Source: Monodelphis domestica (lineage: Eukaryota > Chordata > Mammalia > Didelphimorphia > Didelphidae). Taken from it: DNA of 64,000 nt. Every line of letters starts with the position of its first letter. Positions within the stretch are counted from its first letter, which is position 1. Of the stretch, positions 1-12,247 are shown piece after piece. Location: NCBI RefSeq assembly GCF_027887165.1, contig NC_077232.1:79373483-79437482 (forward strand), given 5' to 3'. A program made the translations under genes and the position numbers. A model generated the notes under the pieces. The model was not told the DNA's origin and did no database searches. It saw nothing but the letters and a program-made list of their open reading frames with translations.

Positions 1-1933
1 TCTGAGGGATGATTTCTCAGTAGCCAGAGCACCTGCCTTTAACAAGAGAAATATTTTTAGCCCTTGCCTCAGTCCTCTCTTGAAAGAGAAATAAATACAA
101 GCCTGCCTCTGATGTCTACACCAGGATAGAAAAGCTGGCTGGTTCTGTGAGGAGTTTTACAGGTGGTTACACATCAAAGCACTTGAGTGTTTGATGAGGG
201 GGGTCAGAGGGTCCAAAGATTGGGGCAGGAACTCAACTTTCCCCATCCCCCCACAAACAGTGCTCTTCAGACAGTTCCAAAGAGGCTCTCACTTTCATTC
301 ATTGATCCCTTCATCCATGCTTTATTTCAGTCTTTTGTTCCTTCATTTATTTATACTTTGATCCTTCAGTGGGTTGTAACTCCACTGATCATAGACACCC
401 CTTCCAAAAGACGTGAATCAAAGCCCACCCACACCTTCTTAATTTAATAATATAATAGCTAGCAATGATATAGTACCTGCGATGTGCTAGGCAAATGTGC
501 CATTTACAAATATGATCTCATTTGCCTCTCAACAATCCTAGGCAGTTGGTGTTATTAGCATCTCCATTTCACAGTTGAATTGCCCAGGGTCACACAGCTG
601 CTAGTAAGTGTCTGAGACCAGGTGCCATCTTGCTGCCTGATCTTGTGTGCCCCAAATGCTAGCTCACTTGCCACTTCTGCTCCCAGTTATCCTATGATCT
701 TGTTCCCTGACTGGACCACTTTCTGTCCCACTCACACATATCTCAGATGCTCTCTTTTAAGCTACTTCTGGTATTTGCCAATGCCATCCTCATACTCAGT
801 GTCCCTCTCCATTGGCTTTTGGCTAACTCGATTTAAGTCTTTGGACCTTGTGGCATTGGGAGCTATAGTGGACAGAGTTCTGGAGTCCTGAAGTCAGAAA
901 GACTAGTTCAGATTTGGCCTCAGATATATTTACTAACTGTGTAACCTTGGACAAGCCACTGAACTTGTCTGCCTCAATTTCCTCATCTGTCAAATGAGGA
1001 TCATAAAAGCACTGACCCCCCAGGTTTGTAATGAAGATAAAATAAAATGACATCCTGCAAATCGTAAAGTTTTAAATGTAAATTCTAGCTATTATTATTT
1101 CCCAAGTTGCAGTCCCATGATATCACCACAATGGTATTGGTATCACGCTTTCCTCTGTAAAAATTAAAATTAATCTACAATAATTAAAATATATTTTAAG
1201 CGATTTATTAATAATCACTAGAAAAAAAAGGAATAAGAAGGTAAAATAAAACCACGTGCCTATGGCTAAGCTACCTGTTAAAAAAGCCCACTCCACGACA
1301 GTTGTGACAGGAAGCAAAAAGACCGAGACCAGGACCCCCCCCCCCCATATATATCCCTGTGTCTACATCAGCATGTAACAACAGGAAGTCAGTGGGCTCC
1401 TGAGAAATGCAGTTCAAAGGCACAAGATTTCCAATTACACACCTCATTTAGGAAATTAGATAGGTTCCAGGGGGCTTGTGGGGAAGAAACCAGTGAACCA
1501 TACAAAAAAGTGAGGCGGCAGGGAGGGAAATTCTACTGTTACCTCCTTGGGTGTGTAAGGAGAAGTCTGTCAGCAGCTAAGAGCCCTGTCAAAGCTGTCA
1601 GTGATCCCTTTATTCTTTCAAAAAGCATTTACATAGTCCCTACTATGTGTCAGGTTGGTTGAGCAATGCCCGTAAGAAAAGCTTCCAGGCTTAAAGGTGG
1701 GCATGTGTATTCCCCTTCCCTGGGATCCCTTCCCTAGTCTTTTGCACTTATCCATCCTTGCAGGGCCACCTCGAATCCTACTCCTCCGAGAAGTTTTCCC
1801 TGACTACCTATGACCCGCAGAACTCTCTTAAGTTCCTGTGGCACTGAATGTACCATATTTTGGCACCAGATTCTCTACCATCTTGCATGGATCTTTTCTT
1901 CTCAATTAGAATCATACAATCACAGACTTAGAG

Positions 1934-2130
1934 CTAGGAAAGGCCTTAGAATGTGTAATATCAGAGTGGGTGTATCCTGAGAACTTAGGGTGTTGGAGAG
2001 ACTGAAACTGGGAGAGGCTTTACAATGTAAGATGTCAGAGCTGGGAGGGGTTTTAGAACATGAAATGTCAGCACTGGGAGGAACTTCACAACCAAAAATG
2101 TCAGGGCTGGGAAGAACCTCTACCACAGAG
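1934..2130. repeat. Degenerate 33-bp tandem repeat
   Basis: Three successive 33-nt units at 2008-2040, 2041-2073 and 2074-2106 each begin CTGGGA and end ATGTCAG plus two bases. A fourth partial unit starts at 2107, a related unit lies at 1934-1966, and a distorted one between them. The unit resembles the 5' part of a MIR-like SINE (AGAGCTGGAAGGGACCTTAGAA), so it probably arose by tandem amplification inside a SINE. Because 33 is a multiple of three, it makes an 11-residue repeat in open frames on both strands; this is a by-product, not evidence for a protein. A similar, poorer array lies near 41510-41650. Confidence 0.75.
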
Positions 2131-2328
2131 GGTTTTATTTTATTTTTTAAAATTCTTACTTTCTGTCTTAGTATCAATTCTAAGGTAGAAGAGCAGTAAG
2201 GGCTAGGCAATGGGGGTAAGTGACTTGCCCAGGATCACATAGCCAGAAAGTAGCTGAGTTCACATTTGAACCCAGGACCTCTCAACTCCAGGCTTGGCTC
2301 TCTATCCACTGTATTATGTAGCTGCCCC
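2131..2328 (-). repeat. tRNA-derived marsupial SINE, RTE-like tail
   Basis: Read on the - strand this is a full-length copy: GGGGCAGC head, a tRNA-like B-box phrase, CTGGGCAAGTCACTTA-like middle, then GTATTGATTCTAAGA-like tail and an A-rich end. It is flanked by a 10-bp target-site duplication with one mismatch (TACCACAGAG at 2121-2130, TATCACAGAG at 2329-2338). The family is close to SINE1/WSINE-type repeats of marsupials; the exact subfamily cannot be set by eye. Confidence 0.8.
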
Positions 2329-2600
2329 TATCACAGAGCATTTTAACAACAGCTAGCATTATATAGCACGCTAAAGGTCGTAAACCATTCTACAAATAAA
2401 ATTCAGTTTTATGTTCACAAGAAGTAGGTGTTATTATCCTCCCTTTACGGATGAAAGGATTGAGGCTAAGTGAGGTTAAATTTGCCCATGGGCACACAAG
2501 GTGAGGCCAGAGTTTAACTTCTGTCTGCAAGCCTTGGGATTCATTGCTTTATCTAGTGAGCTACCTAGCTGGGGCGAGAGCTGAGGCAGGGGCAGGGTGT

Positions 2601-3021
<421 letters not shown>

Positions 3022-4689
3022 TTCCCAAGAGCAGAAATAGGTCTGTGAGAAGCAACAGAGGTGTTGTAGTGGACAGTGAGTCACAGGACCTGACTCTCCT
3101 TGCTACCATTCTGACCTCAGTTAAGTCCCTTCCCTTCTTCTCTCTAGGCAAGATCCTGGACTTCTACACCCAGAAGAGACCTTAATTTTATAGAGGGGAA
3201 AGCTGAGGCTCGGAGAACGTAAACTGCCTTACTTAAGGTCACTAGCAATAGGTGGCAGAGATGAGATTTGAACTCAGGCCCTGTCAGTACTCTTTCCATT
3301 GTGCTCTGATGCCTGCTTCCTTAGGTGTGCTATGGAGGGGTTGAACCAGCTGACCTTTCAAGTCCCTTCTGAGTCTAAATCTTGGACCCTAGGTCCTTCC
3401 TTTGCCTGTGTCTGGCCCCATGTGCTCTGCTGGGTAATTCATTTGTTGATTAAATGTTGATGATTCATTTGCTAAAAGAAAGGAAGGAGCTGGATGATAG
3501 GGGGAGGATAAGCATGCAAGGAAGACACCAGGGAAGCTTCTGGACTGGAGGAGTGGCTCCCTGCTGACATTCTTATGTATTCCTTTCCTCTTCCAGACAG
3601 AAATGCTGCTTCCAGCGGAAGAAGTGACACATGGCTGGAATACTGCCCCGACCTGAGCTGCCCTGTGCTGACCCAAGCTGAGTAGTGAGCTCAGGCTAGA
3701 CCACCTCTGCTGACTCCCACCCAAGATGGCCTGGAAGATGTGTAGGGGTTGGGCATCTCAGATGGTTGCTATCTATAATCCTTGAGTTTCTCCCATGACC
3801 TACTTACTGATGAGCCTAGTTTAGGTGCCACTGGGGGTGGGGGAGGGACAGATTGGGTGTGGGGAGTGGAAAGAAAAGCACGACTGCCAGTATTCATTCA
3901 GCAGCCACCAAGGGCAGAACTCGATGTTCGGGGCTATTAGGACATACATAGGTTAGAGCAGACCTAATCTCTGCCCTCAGGGATGCAAAAATTGGGAAGA
4001 GGGCAGTGAAGGAATAGAGTAAGGCAGGATCTAGGGCTTGGGGTGGGAGAGGAACACGGAGCGGGGTCTTTGGCAGGGTCTGGCTCATACCAAGGAATTT
4101 TTGAGGGTAAATTCTATCTAGTTATCTCCCTCCTTTGGGAGCACCAACTTTTCCAATGCATTGTTTAGGCTAATTAGGGATGATTTCTCATGAGCAGATG
4201 GTGTGTGCGTGAGACTGTGTTCAATGCATGTAAACCGAACACGTTGTGTAGACACGTGGAAATGTGTGTTTGCATGTAGTTTTTGAAGACTCCCAAGGAT
4301 CCAATCCAAACACCCAACAGGTATGTGAAGGAGTCCCCTCTACAACATCCCAATGAAGGATCATTCAGTTTGCTTGAATGCTGTGCATCTGTAGTGACAG
4401 GAGGTTCATCACTATGGAAAGCAGCCAGCTTTACTCTGTTTGTGTGTGTGTGTGTGCACACGCGTGTGTGTGTGTGCACATGTGCAAAGATGGAGGCTGG
4501 GCTGGGGGTCTGGGCATAGGCAGTACAGAGCCTCTCCACGGGCATCTCTGCCCTCCCTCCAGGTGCCAGTATGGTCCCAGGTCCAACCCCTCTTCCCTTT
4601 AGGAAATTGCCTTCAGGGATGGTCAGACTTGAAAATGTTTATAAACTCCTTTATATTAAGATTCAAATGATTGATAACAGTTTTAAAGT

Positions 4690-5470
4690 GTTCCCCCCTT
4701 TTTCTCATTTAATGGTAGCCAGATACCCCGATTTTAATTCCATTGGCCATATATTAAGTACCTCTTAGGTTCTATGTTCTATACAAGGCACCTAAAGCTG
4801 AAACACTGACCTCAGGGAGCTTCCAGTCTAACATGGGAGAGTACAACATGGGCACAAGAATGATACGAGGGCAAAGGAAAGAGAAAATACTTCCAAGGCT
4901 AAAGTTTCCTGGTTGGAAAATAGTATGTACAGGGGAAGCATATGAAAGAAACCTGGCTGGAGAAACAGGGGGGCACCAGAGGGGAGCTGGCCTGCCATGC
5001 CAGATGAAGGAATCTTTAGTTTTATCCTAGAGGCAAAAGGAAGTCACTGAAGGTTTTTCAGCAGGAAAATGCCATAGAGGACCCAAGGATAGGCAGTTGG
5101 GAGGATGAACCAGATGGGGGAGAAACTGGAAACAAAGATTCCCATTAAGAAACTGATTATGGTAGGGGCAGCTAGGCGGCTCAGTGGAAAAGAGCCTGGC
5201 CTGGAGATAGGAGGTCTGGGGTTCAAATCTGGCCTCAGATACTTCCTATCTGTGTGACCCTGGGCAAGTCACTTAACCCCAATTATCTAGCCCTCACCAC
5301 TTAGTATCAATTCTAAATAGATGGTAAAAGTTAAAAAAAAATTAATTTGTGATGGTGCCTGCAAGATGATATAAAGGCTGAGGTGACTTCCTAGATGAGA
5401 ATATGGAGGGAGAGAATCAATTTAATTCAACCAACATTTACTGTGTGCCTACTGTGAGTAAGGTCCTATA
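4690..5470 (-). repeat. L2-like LINE fragment split by a SINE
   Basis: The text GGAAGTCACTGAAGG, AGCAGGAAAATGCCATAG and the stretch after 5340 (GATGGTGCCTGCAAGATGAT) read like the - strand of the L2 3' half. The copy is interrupted at about 5165-5340 by a tRNA-derived SINE. The assignment is from memory of the L2 consensus. Confidence 0.5.
5165..5340 (+). repeat. tRNA-derived marsupial SINE, RTE-like tail
   Basis: Starts GGGGCAGCTAGGCGGCTCAG, has the GGTTCAAATCTGGCCTCAG B-box region and CTGGGCAAGTCACTTAACCC. It ends with a shortened tail (TTAGTATCAATTCTAAATAG) and an A run. It lies inside an L2-like fragment, so it is the younger insertion. Confidence 0.8.
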
Positions 5471-6532
5471 TGGGATATTGAATAGAATACTCTTCCCTCA
5501 GCTGTCTTCACAAAGAGAAGCTACCTAAATTATAAAAGGTATTTCTGCAGCCCTTTAAGTGTCATGAATCCTTTCCTGCAGCATAGTAGCTTTTGAGGTT
5601 GATAGGGTGATTTTATCCCCATTTCACAGATGAGGAAACTGAGGCCAATAATAACAACAGCAACAATAATAGTATTTATACAGTCACTTTAAGGCTTGTA
5701 AAGTGCTTTCCAGATGTAATCTTATTTAATTAAAGAAACGGGAAGTTACTTTTCCCAGAGTCAGGATGTTAGGGAGTGGCAGAGCTAGAATTCCTACTCT
5801 AATAATAATTCCCGTTTGCATAAAGCTTTAGTAATAGCAGCTGCTGTTTCTCTAGGGCTTTTGAGGCCTGTAAAATGCTTGATGTCTGTTACCTCATTTG
5901 AGCTTTGCCACCATCTTAGAAGTGATTGCCCCTTGAGAGACTAGGAAATTGCCGTTTACAGAGATCAAGTAGCCTGTGCATAATTGCACCACTGGCAAAT
6001 TCCATGTAAAGATTGGAACCCGGGGCCAACACTCCTTCTGTTGTATCACACTGCCTGGTAAGTATGTGGAAGTCAAACAGGGTAGTCCTAGACTAAAGAG
6101 TGAAGGAAAAGGAGTGACTCCAAGGGTGGGTGCTGCACTATACCTGGGGATTTCTATTTCTTTACATTTTCCTCTAAATTGTGTAACTTACAAAATTTAG
6201 AGATTAGACAAATAATTATACGTTAGCTACAAAAAATAGGATTCTTTGTTAAACTACCAGCAAAATCTCATTTTCTTGGTTATCCCCATCAGAAATGACA
6301 TCAAACTTGACTAGCTGATTCACATCAAAGATTTACAAAGCACTTTTCTTACAATAATCCTACTAGATAGATGGCACAAATATTATACTATATCCATTTT
6401 CCAGATGGGGAAATTGAGGCTTAGAGAGGGGTAAAAAAAAGTGATTTGTCCAATATCACAATGGGATTCAAGTTGGGGCTCCCATCAAGGTCTCCTACCT
6501 CCAAGGCCAGCCTTCTTTTTCTGTCTTATCTC

Positions 6533-6703
6533 ATATCATCTCCCATAAAACTAGCTCACTCTTACTATCTCCTGTATTCCCCCTGAGCCCCCACTTTCTA
6601 CCCCTGTGATATTGTTGCTCATGATGTCCCTTTCCTTCCCTTGAACCTACCCACCCTTTAAAGCCCAATCCCAGGGCTACCAGGAAAAGGCAACTGGACA
6701 TGA
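6533..6703 (+). repeat. Left arm of an inverted duplication (L2-like)
   Basis: This arm matches the reverse complement of 7378-7570 over its whole length at roughly 80 % by eye. Shared blocks include CCCATAAAAC, TTGCTCATGATGTCCCT-like, TTCCCTTGAACCT, CCTTTAAAGCCCAA and GGCTACCAGGAAAA. The text resembles the L2 3' UTR. The right arm has about 27 extra bases in the middle. The spacer is about 675 bp of MIR-like and other old repeat. Confidence 0.7.
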
Positions 6704-7377
6704 AAGCTTGGGTTTGAATCCTACCTCAGCCCTATTTAGTGACTCCAGGCAAAAATCATACCCACTGCCTCCGTTTCCTCATTTGTAAAATGAAGATAAT
6801 AAAACGCCTACTACATATGTTATGAGAATCCAATAAGAAAATATAGGCAAGGCACTTTATAATTCTTAGTGTTGTACAAATGTTAGCTTTCATTATTATC
6901 CCTCAGAAAGCTGCCCCTGGACACTTCCTATCCCCCCTCCAACACCATCACCTAGTTTTGTTTTTACCTTTATCTCTAATGCACTTTTGCATGACTGTGT
7001 TTTAGTTATCAATATATCTTAGTTCTGCTGCTAGCCTCAGAGACTGAGAAATAGAAGGAAACTCAGAAGTCATCTATTCCAACATCTTCATTTCAGAGAT
7101 GAAGACTCAGGGACACGGGGAGGCTCAGTTACCTAGCTGAGGTCACACAGCTAGTAAAATGGTAGGATTAGGGTTTCTCATGAGTCCCACAGGGCACAGA
7201 TGCCTTATCAAGGCAGGTAAGTGGTATAGCTCTTGCAAGTCTTTTAGACTTGGAGTCCACAGTAGGATTCAAACTCTAGTCTTGATTAGTTAATTCACAT
7301 CAAAGATTTACAAAGCATTTTTCTTGCAACGATTCTATTGGATAGATGGCACAAATATTGCTCCAGGTCTACCCACC

Positions 7378-7570
7378 ATGTCAAGTTGCTTTTTCCTGGT
7401 AGCCTTGAAATTGGGCTTTAAAGGATGAGGAGGTTCAAGGGAAGCATGAGCAAGGGGACTGCCTTCTAGGCTTGAGGGACATCATGAGCAGCAAAATCAC
7501 AAAGGTAGGAAAGTGTGTGTAGGAAATGAAGGGGATGGTAAGTGATCTGGTTTTATGGGGGATAATATGA
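7378..7570 (-). repeat. Right arm of the inverted duplication (L2-like)
   Basis: Reverse-complement partner of 6533-6703. Just left of each arm, at 6300-6385 and 7275-7360, is a further homologous pair in direct orientation, sharing GATTTACAAAGCA and GATAGATGGCACAAATATT. Two neighbouring homologies, one direct and one inverted, suggest a local rearrangement rather than two independent repeat insertions. Confidence 0.65.
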
Positions 7571-8599
7571 GCTTGGAAAAGTCAGGTACTGGAGTAAGAA
7601 ATTATTTATCTAGCAGAGTGACCCCTGGGAAAGTCTCTTAATCAGTCTCAGCCTCAGTTTTCTCATCTGTAAAATGGGAGTGATAGAAGCACCCTCCTCA
7701 CAGAATTGTTCTAAGGGTCAAATGAGTTAATGCATGAAAGGCATTAACAATGCAAACCTTAAAACATCCTATAAATGCTATCATTAACTAAATTTTGCAT
7801 CCCCAACAATGCTTGGGACATAGAAGCCCACTCAATGATTTTACATCTCCCTGTTAAGAGCAGGAGTGCCTGGGCTAGGCACTTGTTAAACATTTTCTGA
7901 AAGAATGAAAGGTCCCCTTTTAGAGAAGTTTGATTACTCAGATACTTGGTATCTCAAACTAGGCTAGAAATGTCTAGTTTTGTTTCTAATGTGAGTTATC
8001 TTAATGAGCCAGGAAGAACCACCTCAAATTAAATTGTACACAAATGGGTGATTCTGAAATGTCTGTTTGAAAAAGTGTAAGTTGCTCACAGATGCTTCCT
8101 TCCTCCTGTATGATAAAAAAAAAATGAAATTTTAGCCGAAACTCTGTCTAAATTATTCCACGTTCTGAACAAATGAAGCTCCAATTCCTTGAGTTTTTGC
8201 TGTCCCTTCAAGCATAAGATCTGGATTTTTGAGTTGGGAAGGAATCTCATTCATTCTAACAATTCCAGTTTACTGATGAAGAAGCTGAGCTCCAAAGAAG
8301 TTATTTTCCCAAGCTCATACAGGTGGTAAGTAGCAGAGCTGGAATTTAACCCCAGACCCTCTCTAGGACTTTCCCCACCATTAGCCCTTGCCCATCCATC
8401 ACATCCCACTTTACCTCCTTATAATTATTTAAAATTGTTCTTTCTGATCCTCTCCTGATCTTCCAGGTTAAAAAACCCTGTTTAGAGTTTCTCATGAGAT
8501 AGAGAGATAGATACTTCCTCCCCAAATCTAGGGTTAAAGCCAGACACTTAGGGCTTTAAGTCACTGTAAAACTAGTGATCTAGTCTAACCCTTTGATTT

Positions 8600-8790
8600 T
8601 AAATTTTTTATAACCCTTACCTTCTGTCTTAGAATCAATACTAAGTATCAATTCCAAGGCAGAAGAGTGGTAAGGGCTAGGCAATCGGAGGTTAAGTGTC
8701 TTGCCTAGGGTTACATCTGAGGCCATATTTGGACCCAGGACTGCTCATTTCCAGGCCTGGTTCTCTACTTACTGAGCTACCTAGCTGCCG
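8600..8790 (-). repeat. tRNA-derived marsupial SINE, RTE-like tail
   Basis: A - strand copy. The tail complement (CCCTTACCTTCTGTCTTAG, AAGTATCAATTCCAAGGCAG) comes first, then the GGGCAAG-type middle, and the head complement CTACCTAGCTGCCGC at about 8776-8790. Confidence 0.8.
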
Positions 8791-9879
8791 CTAACTGATT
8801 TTATAGGTGAGGAAATTGAGCACAGTTTGTAAAAAGCAAGGGCCGATCAGAATTTTTTCCAGTGGCAAAGCCCACCTCAGAATCGAACTTCGGTCCTGTT
8901 AGTGGGGGGACCCCCTTCTTTCCCCAAATGCTTCTCATTTGGTCACCACTTAATGAGGAGTCAAGAGCCCTGGGTTTCTTCATGATTCCCCCATTCCAAT
9001 AGCTGCCTGTGAGATGATGAATAAGTCACATCCCTTTGGGCTTAGTTTCCTTATCTGAAAAATAATAGGGGGCCCACTCAGCTCTTGACATTTTATGTTC
9101 TAATGTTCTTTCTGAATCGGGCACTGTATAGCTCTGCAGTTCCCCAACTGGTCCTCCTCCCCCTTCTTCCCTTTCCTAACCTTCCCTGCCCTCCTTGGAT
9201 TTACAAACTAACCAGCCCTTGATTGAGAGGCAGGTACTGGGAGAGATCCAAGTCCCAGTTTAGCCACTAGACTTGCTATTAAGACCTTGAGCAACTTCCC
9301 TCTTTAGAATGTCAGTTACATCTTTACCGGAAAGGGACTGTTTATCCTGGGTTAGGTGGTTTCTAAGATCTTTCCCAGCCCTGAAAGTCCATGATTTATG
9401 ATTCTCTCTCTCCCCTCTCTACCCTCCAGGTGAAGGAAATGACTTTGGAACCGTCATTTCCTTTTTCCCTGGGTCTCTCATCACCCTTGCAGCCCTTATG
9501 CCTAACCTGGAGCACAGCTCTTTTAGCCGGTCTCTTTTCTTCCCTGCTAAATCGTCTAAAGGCTTTCAGTGGCCATAGCCTCCCACAGCCTTCTGACTAG
9601 GGAGCAGGGTGGTATCCTATTATAAGGGAAGTGATGGGTTGGGGTTTTGCATTGGAGACCCTTTTTCTCTCTGGTCCTTAGTTTTCTCATCTGTAAAATG
9701 AAAAGATGGTACCGGGTGGGGTTCACAGAACATTCTCAGTTCAAAGCTCAGGGGCCTTCCAGTTATGACGTTTTGAGCTACAGTCCCTTTAAATCTCCTT
9801 TCTTCACAGAGGCGCCCCCCCCACCCCCCATCCCCCCAGTTGGGATGTTGCTATAGTGAATCTCCTTGGCAATGACCCT

Positions 9880-11110
9880 AACAGGGTGGGGTGGGGGAGA
9901 CCCGGGGACGCATGCTCTGTGAGGGCTGGAGGGATTCCGCCCCGAGCTGGGGGTCCCCAAACAAAGGTGCTGGAAGGGCGAGGCTGCGCGGGCATTGTCG
10001 TACTCGGAGCTTAGTCGAGTCTGCAGGGAAGGCAGCTACAGCCTATTCGCGTCCCCTCCATCTCTCTCCGTTCCTTTCTTCGGGTCGTTGGGCCACGCGC
10101 AGCCTAGTGCCCAAGCTGCAGGCCGGACAATCGCTATGGCCGCTCGGCCCGCCGCCGGGGCCCCGGTCCCGATGCTGTTCCCGCTGTTGCTGCTACTGCT
10201 ACTGGTGGCCGCACCCGGGCTTCTGACGGCCGAGCCCGCATCAGGAAGTGTCATCCCGGCTGAAAGTAGGTGCTCTCCTGTCCCCTCCCTCCCCTGGCCA
10301 GTGGGCTCATCTCTGCCCAGTGTCCCTTTCACCTCCCCTGTGCGCCCTGCTTGGCGCTTCCATCCCCGATCCAGCGGACCCATTTCTGCCCCGTTGAAGC
10401 TTCCTTTCCCCTGTGCACCTTGTTCGGCGCCTGCCTCCCGAGGCCGGTGGATCCATCTTTGCCCCTCTCTACTGTGCGCCCAGCCAGGTATGGCCAGGCA
10501 CCTACCTCCCTAGGGCTGTTGTAGTCAGTCCAGCCCCTGGTGCGCCCAGACCTGTCTGGTTCGGCGCATCCATCCCCGCGGCCTGTCTGTAAACCAGCCC
10601 CTCCCCTGAACTTCCTTCTTCGGGGCAGGTGCGTTCAGCCTGGTTCAGAGAAACCCTCTCCATGTCCAGGAAATTCTCCCTTCTTCCTTTCCTTAGGGAG
10701 CCCAGCACAACCCGGCCAGCTTGGGGCAGCATGTCCCTCCCCGCGCCCACTGCGCCCGGCGCAGCCCGGCGCCTACCTGTCCTTGGCCCCGATTGCAAGG
10801 GCTTCCCGCCCCACCCCGCGTGGGCCAGGCTCCTTGGCCTCGGCCAGCTCGGCGTGCCCTTCTTGATTCTCCTAGCCGCGCCAACAGCCTCCCTCCCTAC
10901 GACCCGCCCCATCACCTCCCTCCCTCCCCACGCCTTGCGGCTCCGTGGCGCCCCGCCCCGCGGCGCACGAGCCACTCTATCCACGTATCCGGTGTCCTTG
11001 CCCAGTACACGGAGCTCGTCTCTCCCCTCCCTTGGCGCGGGGCGCCCCCTATCGGGCTGGGAGAGGGGTGAAAGGGGTACCCCGCCCCCGCCCCCGCCCG
11101 GAAACCTCGC
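9880..11110 (+). promoter_or_regulatory. NICOL1: NICOL1 CpG-island promoter region
   Basis: GC content and CpG density rise sharply from about 9890 and fall after about 11110. The interval covers the 5' UTR, coding exon 1 (10136-10265) and the first part of intron 1. It has a G-rich Sp1-type stretch (GGGTGGGGTGGGGG, about 9885-9898) but no TATA box at a sensible distance from the start codon, as expected of a broad CpG-island promoter. No transcription start can be fixed from sequence; it should lie within roughly 150 bp upstream of 10136. A run of CCCCCGCCCCCGCCC near 11080-11100 could form a quadruplex on the opposite strand. In human, as I recall, this promoter is shared with NELFA; no NELFA exon is seen here. 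Confidence 0.65.
10136..10265 (+). CDS. NICOL1: NICOL1 coding exon 1 (signal peptide)
   Basis: Encodes residues 1-43 and the first base of codon 44 of a 94-residue protein, the orthologue of human C4orf48/NICOL. The start codon has G at -3 and +4. A hydrophobic core with seven consecutive leucines (residues 13-30) and small residues around 31-32 make a clear secretory signal peptide, probably cut near TA|EP; the mature chain would start about residue 33. A second ATG at codon 13 would still keep most of the hydrophobic core. The exon ends at GAAA|GTAGGT, and the split codon joins exon 2 as Ser44, giving PAESRPCVDC, as in mammalian orthologues. The protein is known as NELL2-interacting cofactor for lumicrine signalling and is also brain expressed; that role is from the literature, not from this sequence. 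Confidence 0.92.
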
Positions 11111-11317
11111 TACCCCGGTTGGGGTGTTGGCATCATTTTGGTTTGGTATGGGGGTGGGTTGGAGTGGGTAGGGAGCAAAGTTCCCTGCAGCTACTCCGCG
11201 GCTGCCCTTGGGTACCTCACCAGGTGGAGGCTTTGGACCTATCCTGAGCCGGAGCCCCAAGGTTATAGGATGATGTCAGAGCTGTGAGGAGTCCGAGATC
11301 CGCCTAATTCTGGGCTT

Positions 11318-11460
11318 TCTGGGTCTTGGACTCCTCTGGTAGTCTGGTGGAAACTATGGACTCCTCAGCACAAGATTTTAAGTGCCTAAAATAAAACACA
11401 GGATCACGCAAGATGGCAATTACATTGGAATTCAACGATCGGTTTTTAAAAATTCACCGG
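11318..11460 (+). mobile_element. hAT-type MITE fragment
   Basis: Contains a TGGACTCCTCTGGTAGTCTGG-like segment, and GTGCCTAAAATAAAACACA followed by AATTACATTGGAATTCAA. The same order occurs in the intact copy at 27119-27298 (CCTCTTGGGCAGTCTGGTGAAGCC, then GGTAAAATACATGGGATTACA and CCAATTATACTGAAATACAA). Neither end is preserved, so no target duplication can be read. Confidence 0.55.
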
Positions 11461-12064
11461 AATCGCTCATCTAGGCCAATTCTCTCTTTTTATCCATTGT
11501 TTGACCAAGCCAGTTGGCCTTTCCTCTTATTGGTATTTAAGGACAGTCTGCCTTCAACCTGATTTCCCGGCTTTATTTGACAGTAGCTCCCTTCCCCACA
11601 CTCTTAATTAAATCCAACCTTGTTGGGGGGGTAGGGGGGGGCAGCAAGGACTCCTCTTCCTTTTTTGAGACTTGGGGAGGGGAGCTGATCTGCCCCGGGC
11701 TGATCACAAGCCTAGTTAAGTTGATCAGAGCTAGAACCCAAACTCAGGTCCTGTGAGTCCGGGTCCAGGGTTTCTTTTTTTACCCCCACAGCAAGGTGAA
11801 TGACAGAGCTCCGGGTTCAAATCCGGTCCTACTGACCACTCAATTCTTTGCTCTTGCTACTGTATCGTGCTTGAAGGTGGATAGGATTGGTCATGGTGAA
11901 GAAAGGGGGTAACAAAGGATGAAAAATGCGAGGCATGTTGTGTGTGGGATTTTTTTTTCTTTTTTGATAGAAGGAGGAGAAAAACAGTTATGAATTGACC
12001 ATACTAGATTGGCTGAAGCAATGACCCTCACTGCTTAGCATGAAAGTTTCCTGCTACAGAGTAC

Positions 12065-12247
12065 TTACTTTGATTTTTTTGATACTGAGTATCAATTCCT
12101 AGACAGAAGAGCAGTAAGGTCTAGGCAACTGGGATTAAGTGATTTGCCCAGGATCACACAGTGAGGGAGTGTCAGAGGTCACTTTTGAACCCAGGACCTC
12201 CTCTCTCCAGGCCTGGTTCTCTATCCATTGAGCCATCTAGCTGTCCT
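12065..12247 (-). repeat. tRNA-derived marsupial SINE, RTE-like tail
   Basis: A - strand copy running from the tail complement (GAGTATCAATTCCTAGACAG) through GCCCAGGATCACACAG to the head complement GAGCCATCTAGCTGTCC. Flanks share TTAC(T/C)TTGATTTTT-like sequence, a likely target duplication. Confidence 0.75.

Noticed and set aside
1934-2130. Regular 33-bp repeats as a CRISPR array
   Set aside because: Units are contiguous without unique spacers and lie in vertebrate SINE sequence.
5165-5340. tRNA gene (A and B box words in SINEs)
   Set aside because: The tRNA-like heads belong to dispersed SINEs with long tails; no cloverleaf with paired acceptor stem was found here or in the other copies.
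9391-9600. 69-codon frame near the NICOL1 promoter preceded by CTCTACCCTCCAG
   Set aside because: Acceptor-like, but no conserved peptide, no donor of quality, and it lies upstream of the predicted start region.
10502-11260. 252-codon - strand open frame in the NICOL1 CpG island
   Set aside because: GC-rich DNA has few stops; composition is Gly/Arg/Pro-rich, no start context or homology is recognised, and it overlaps promoter and intron of NICOL1.
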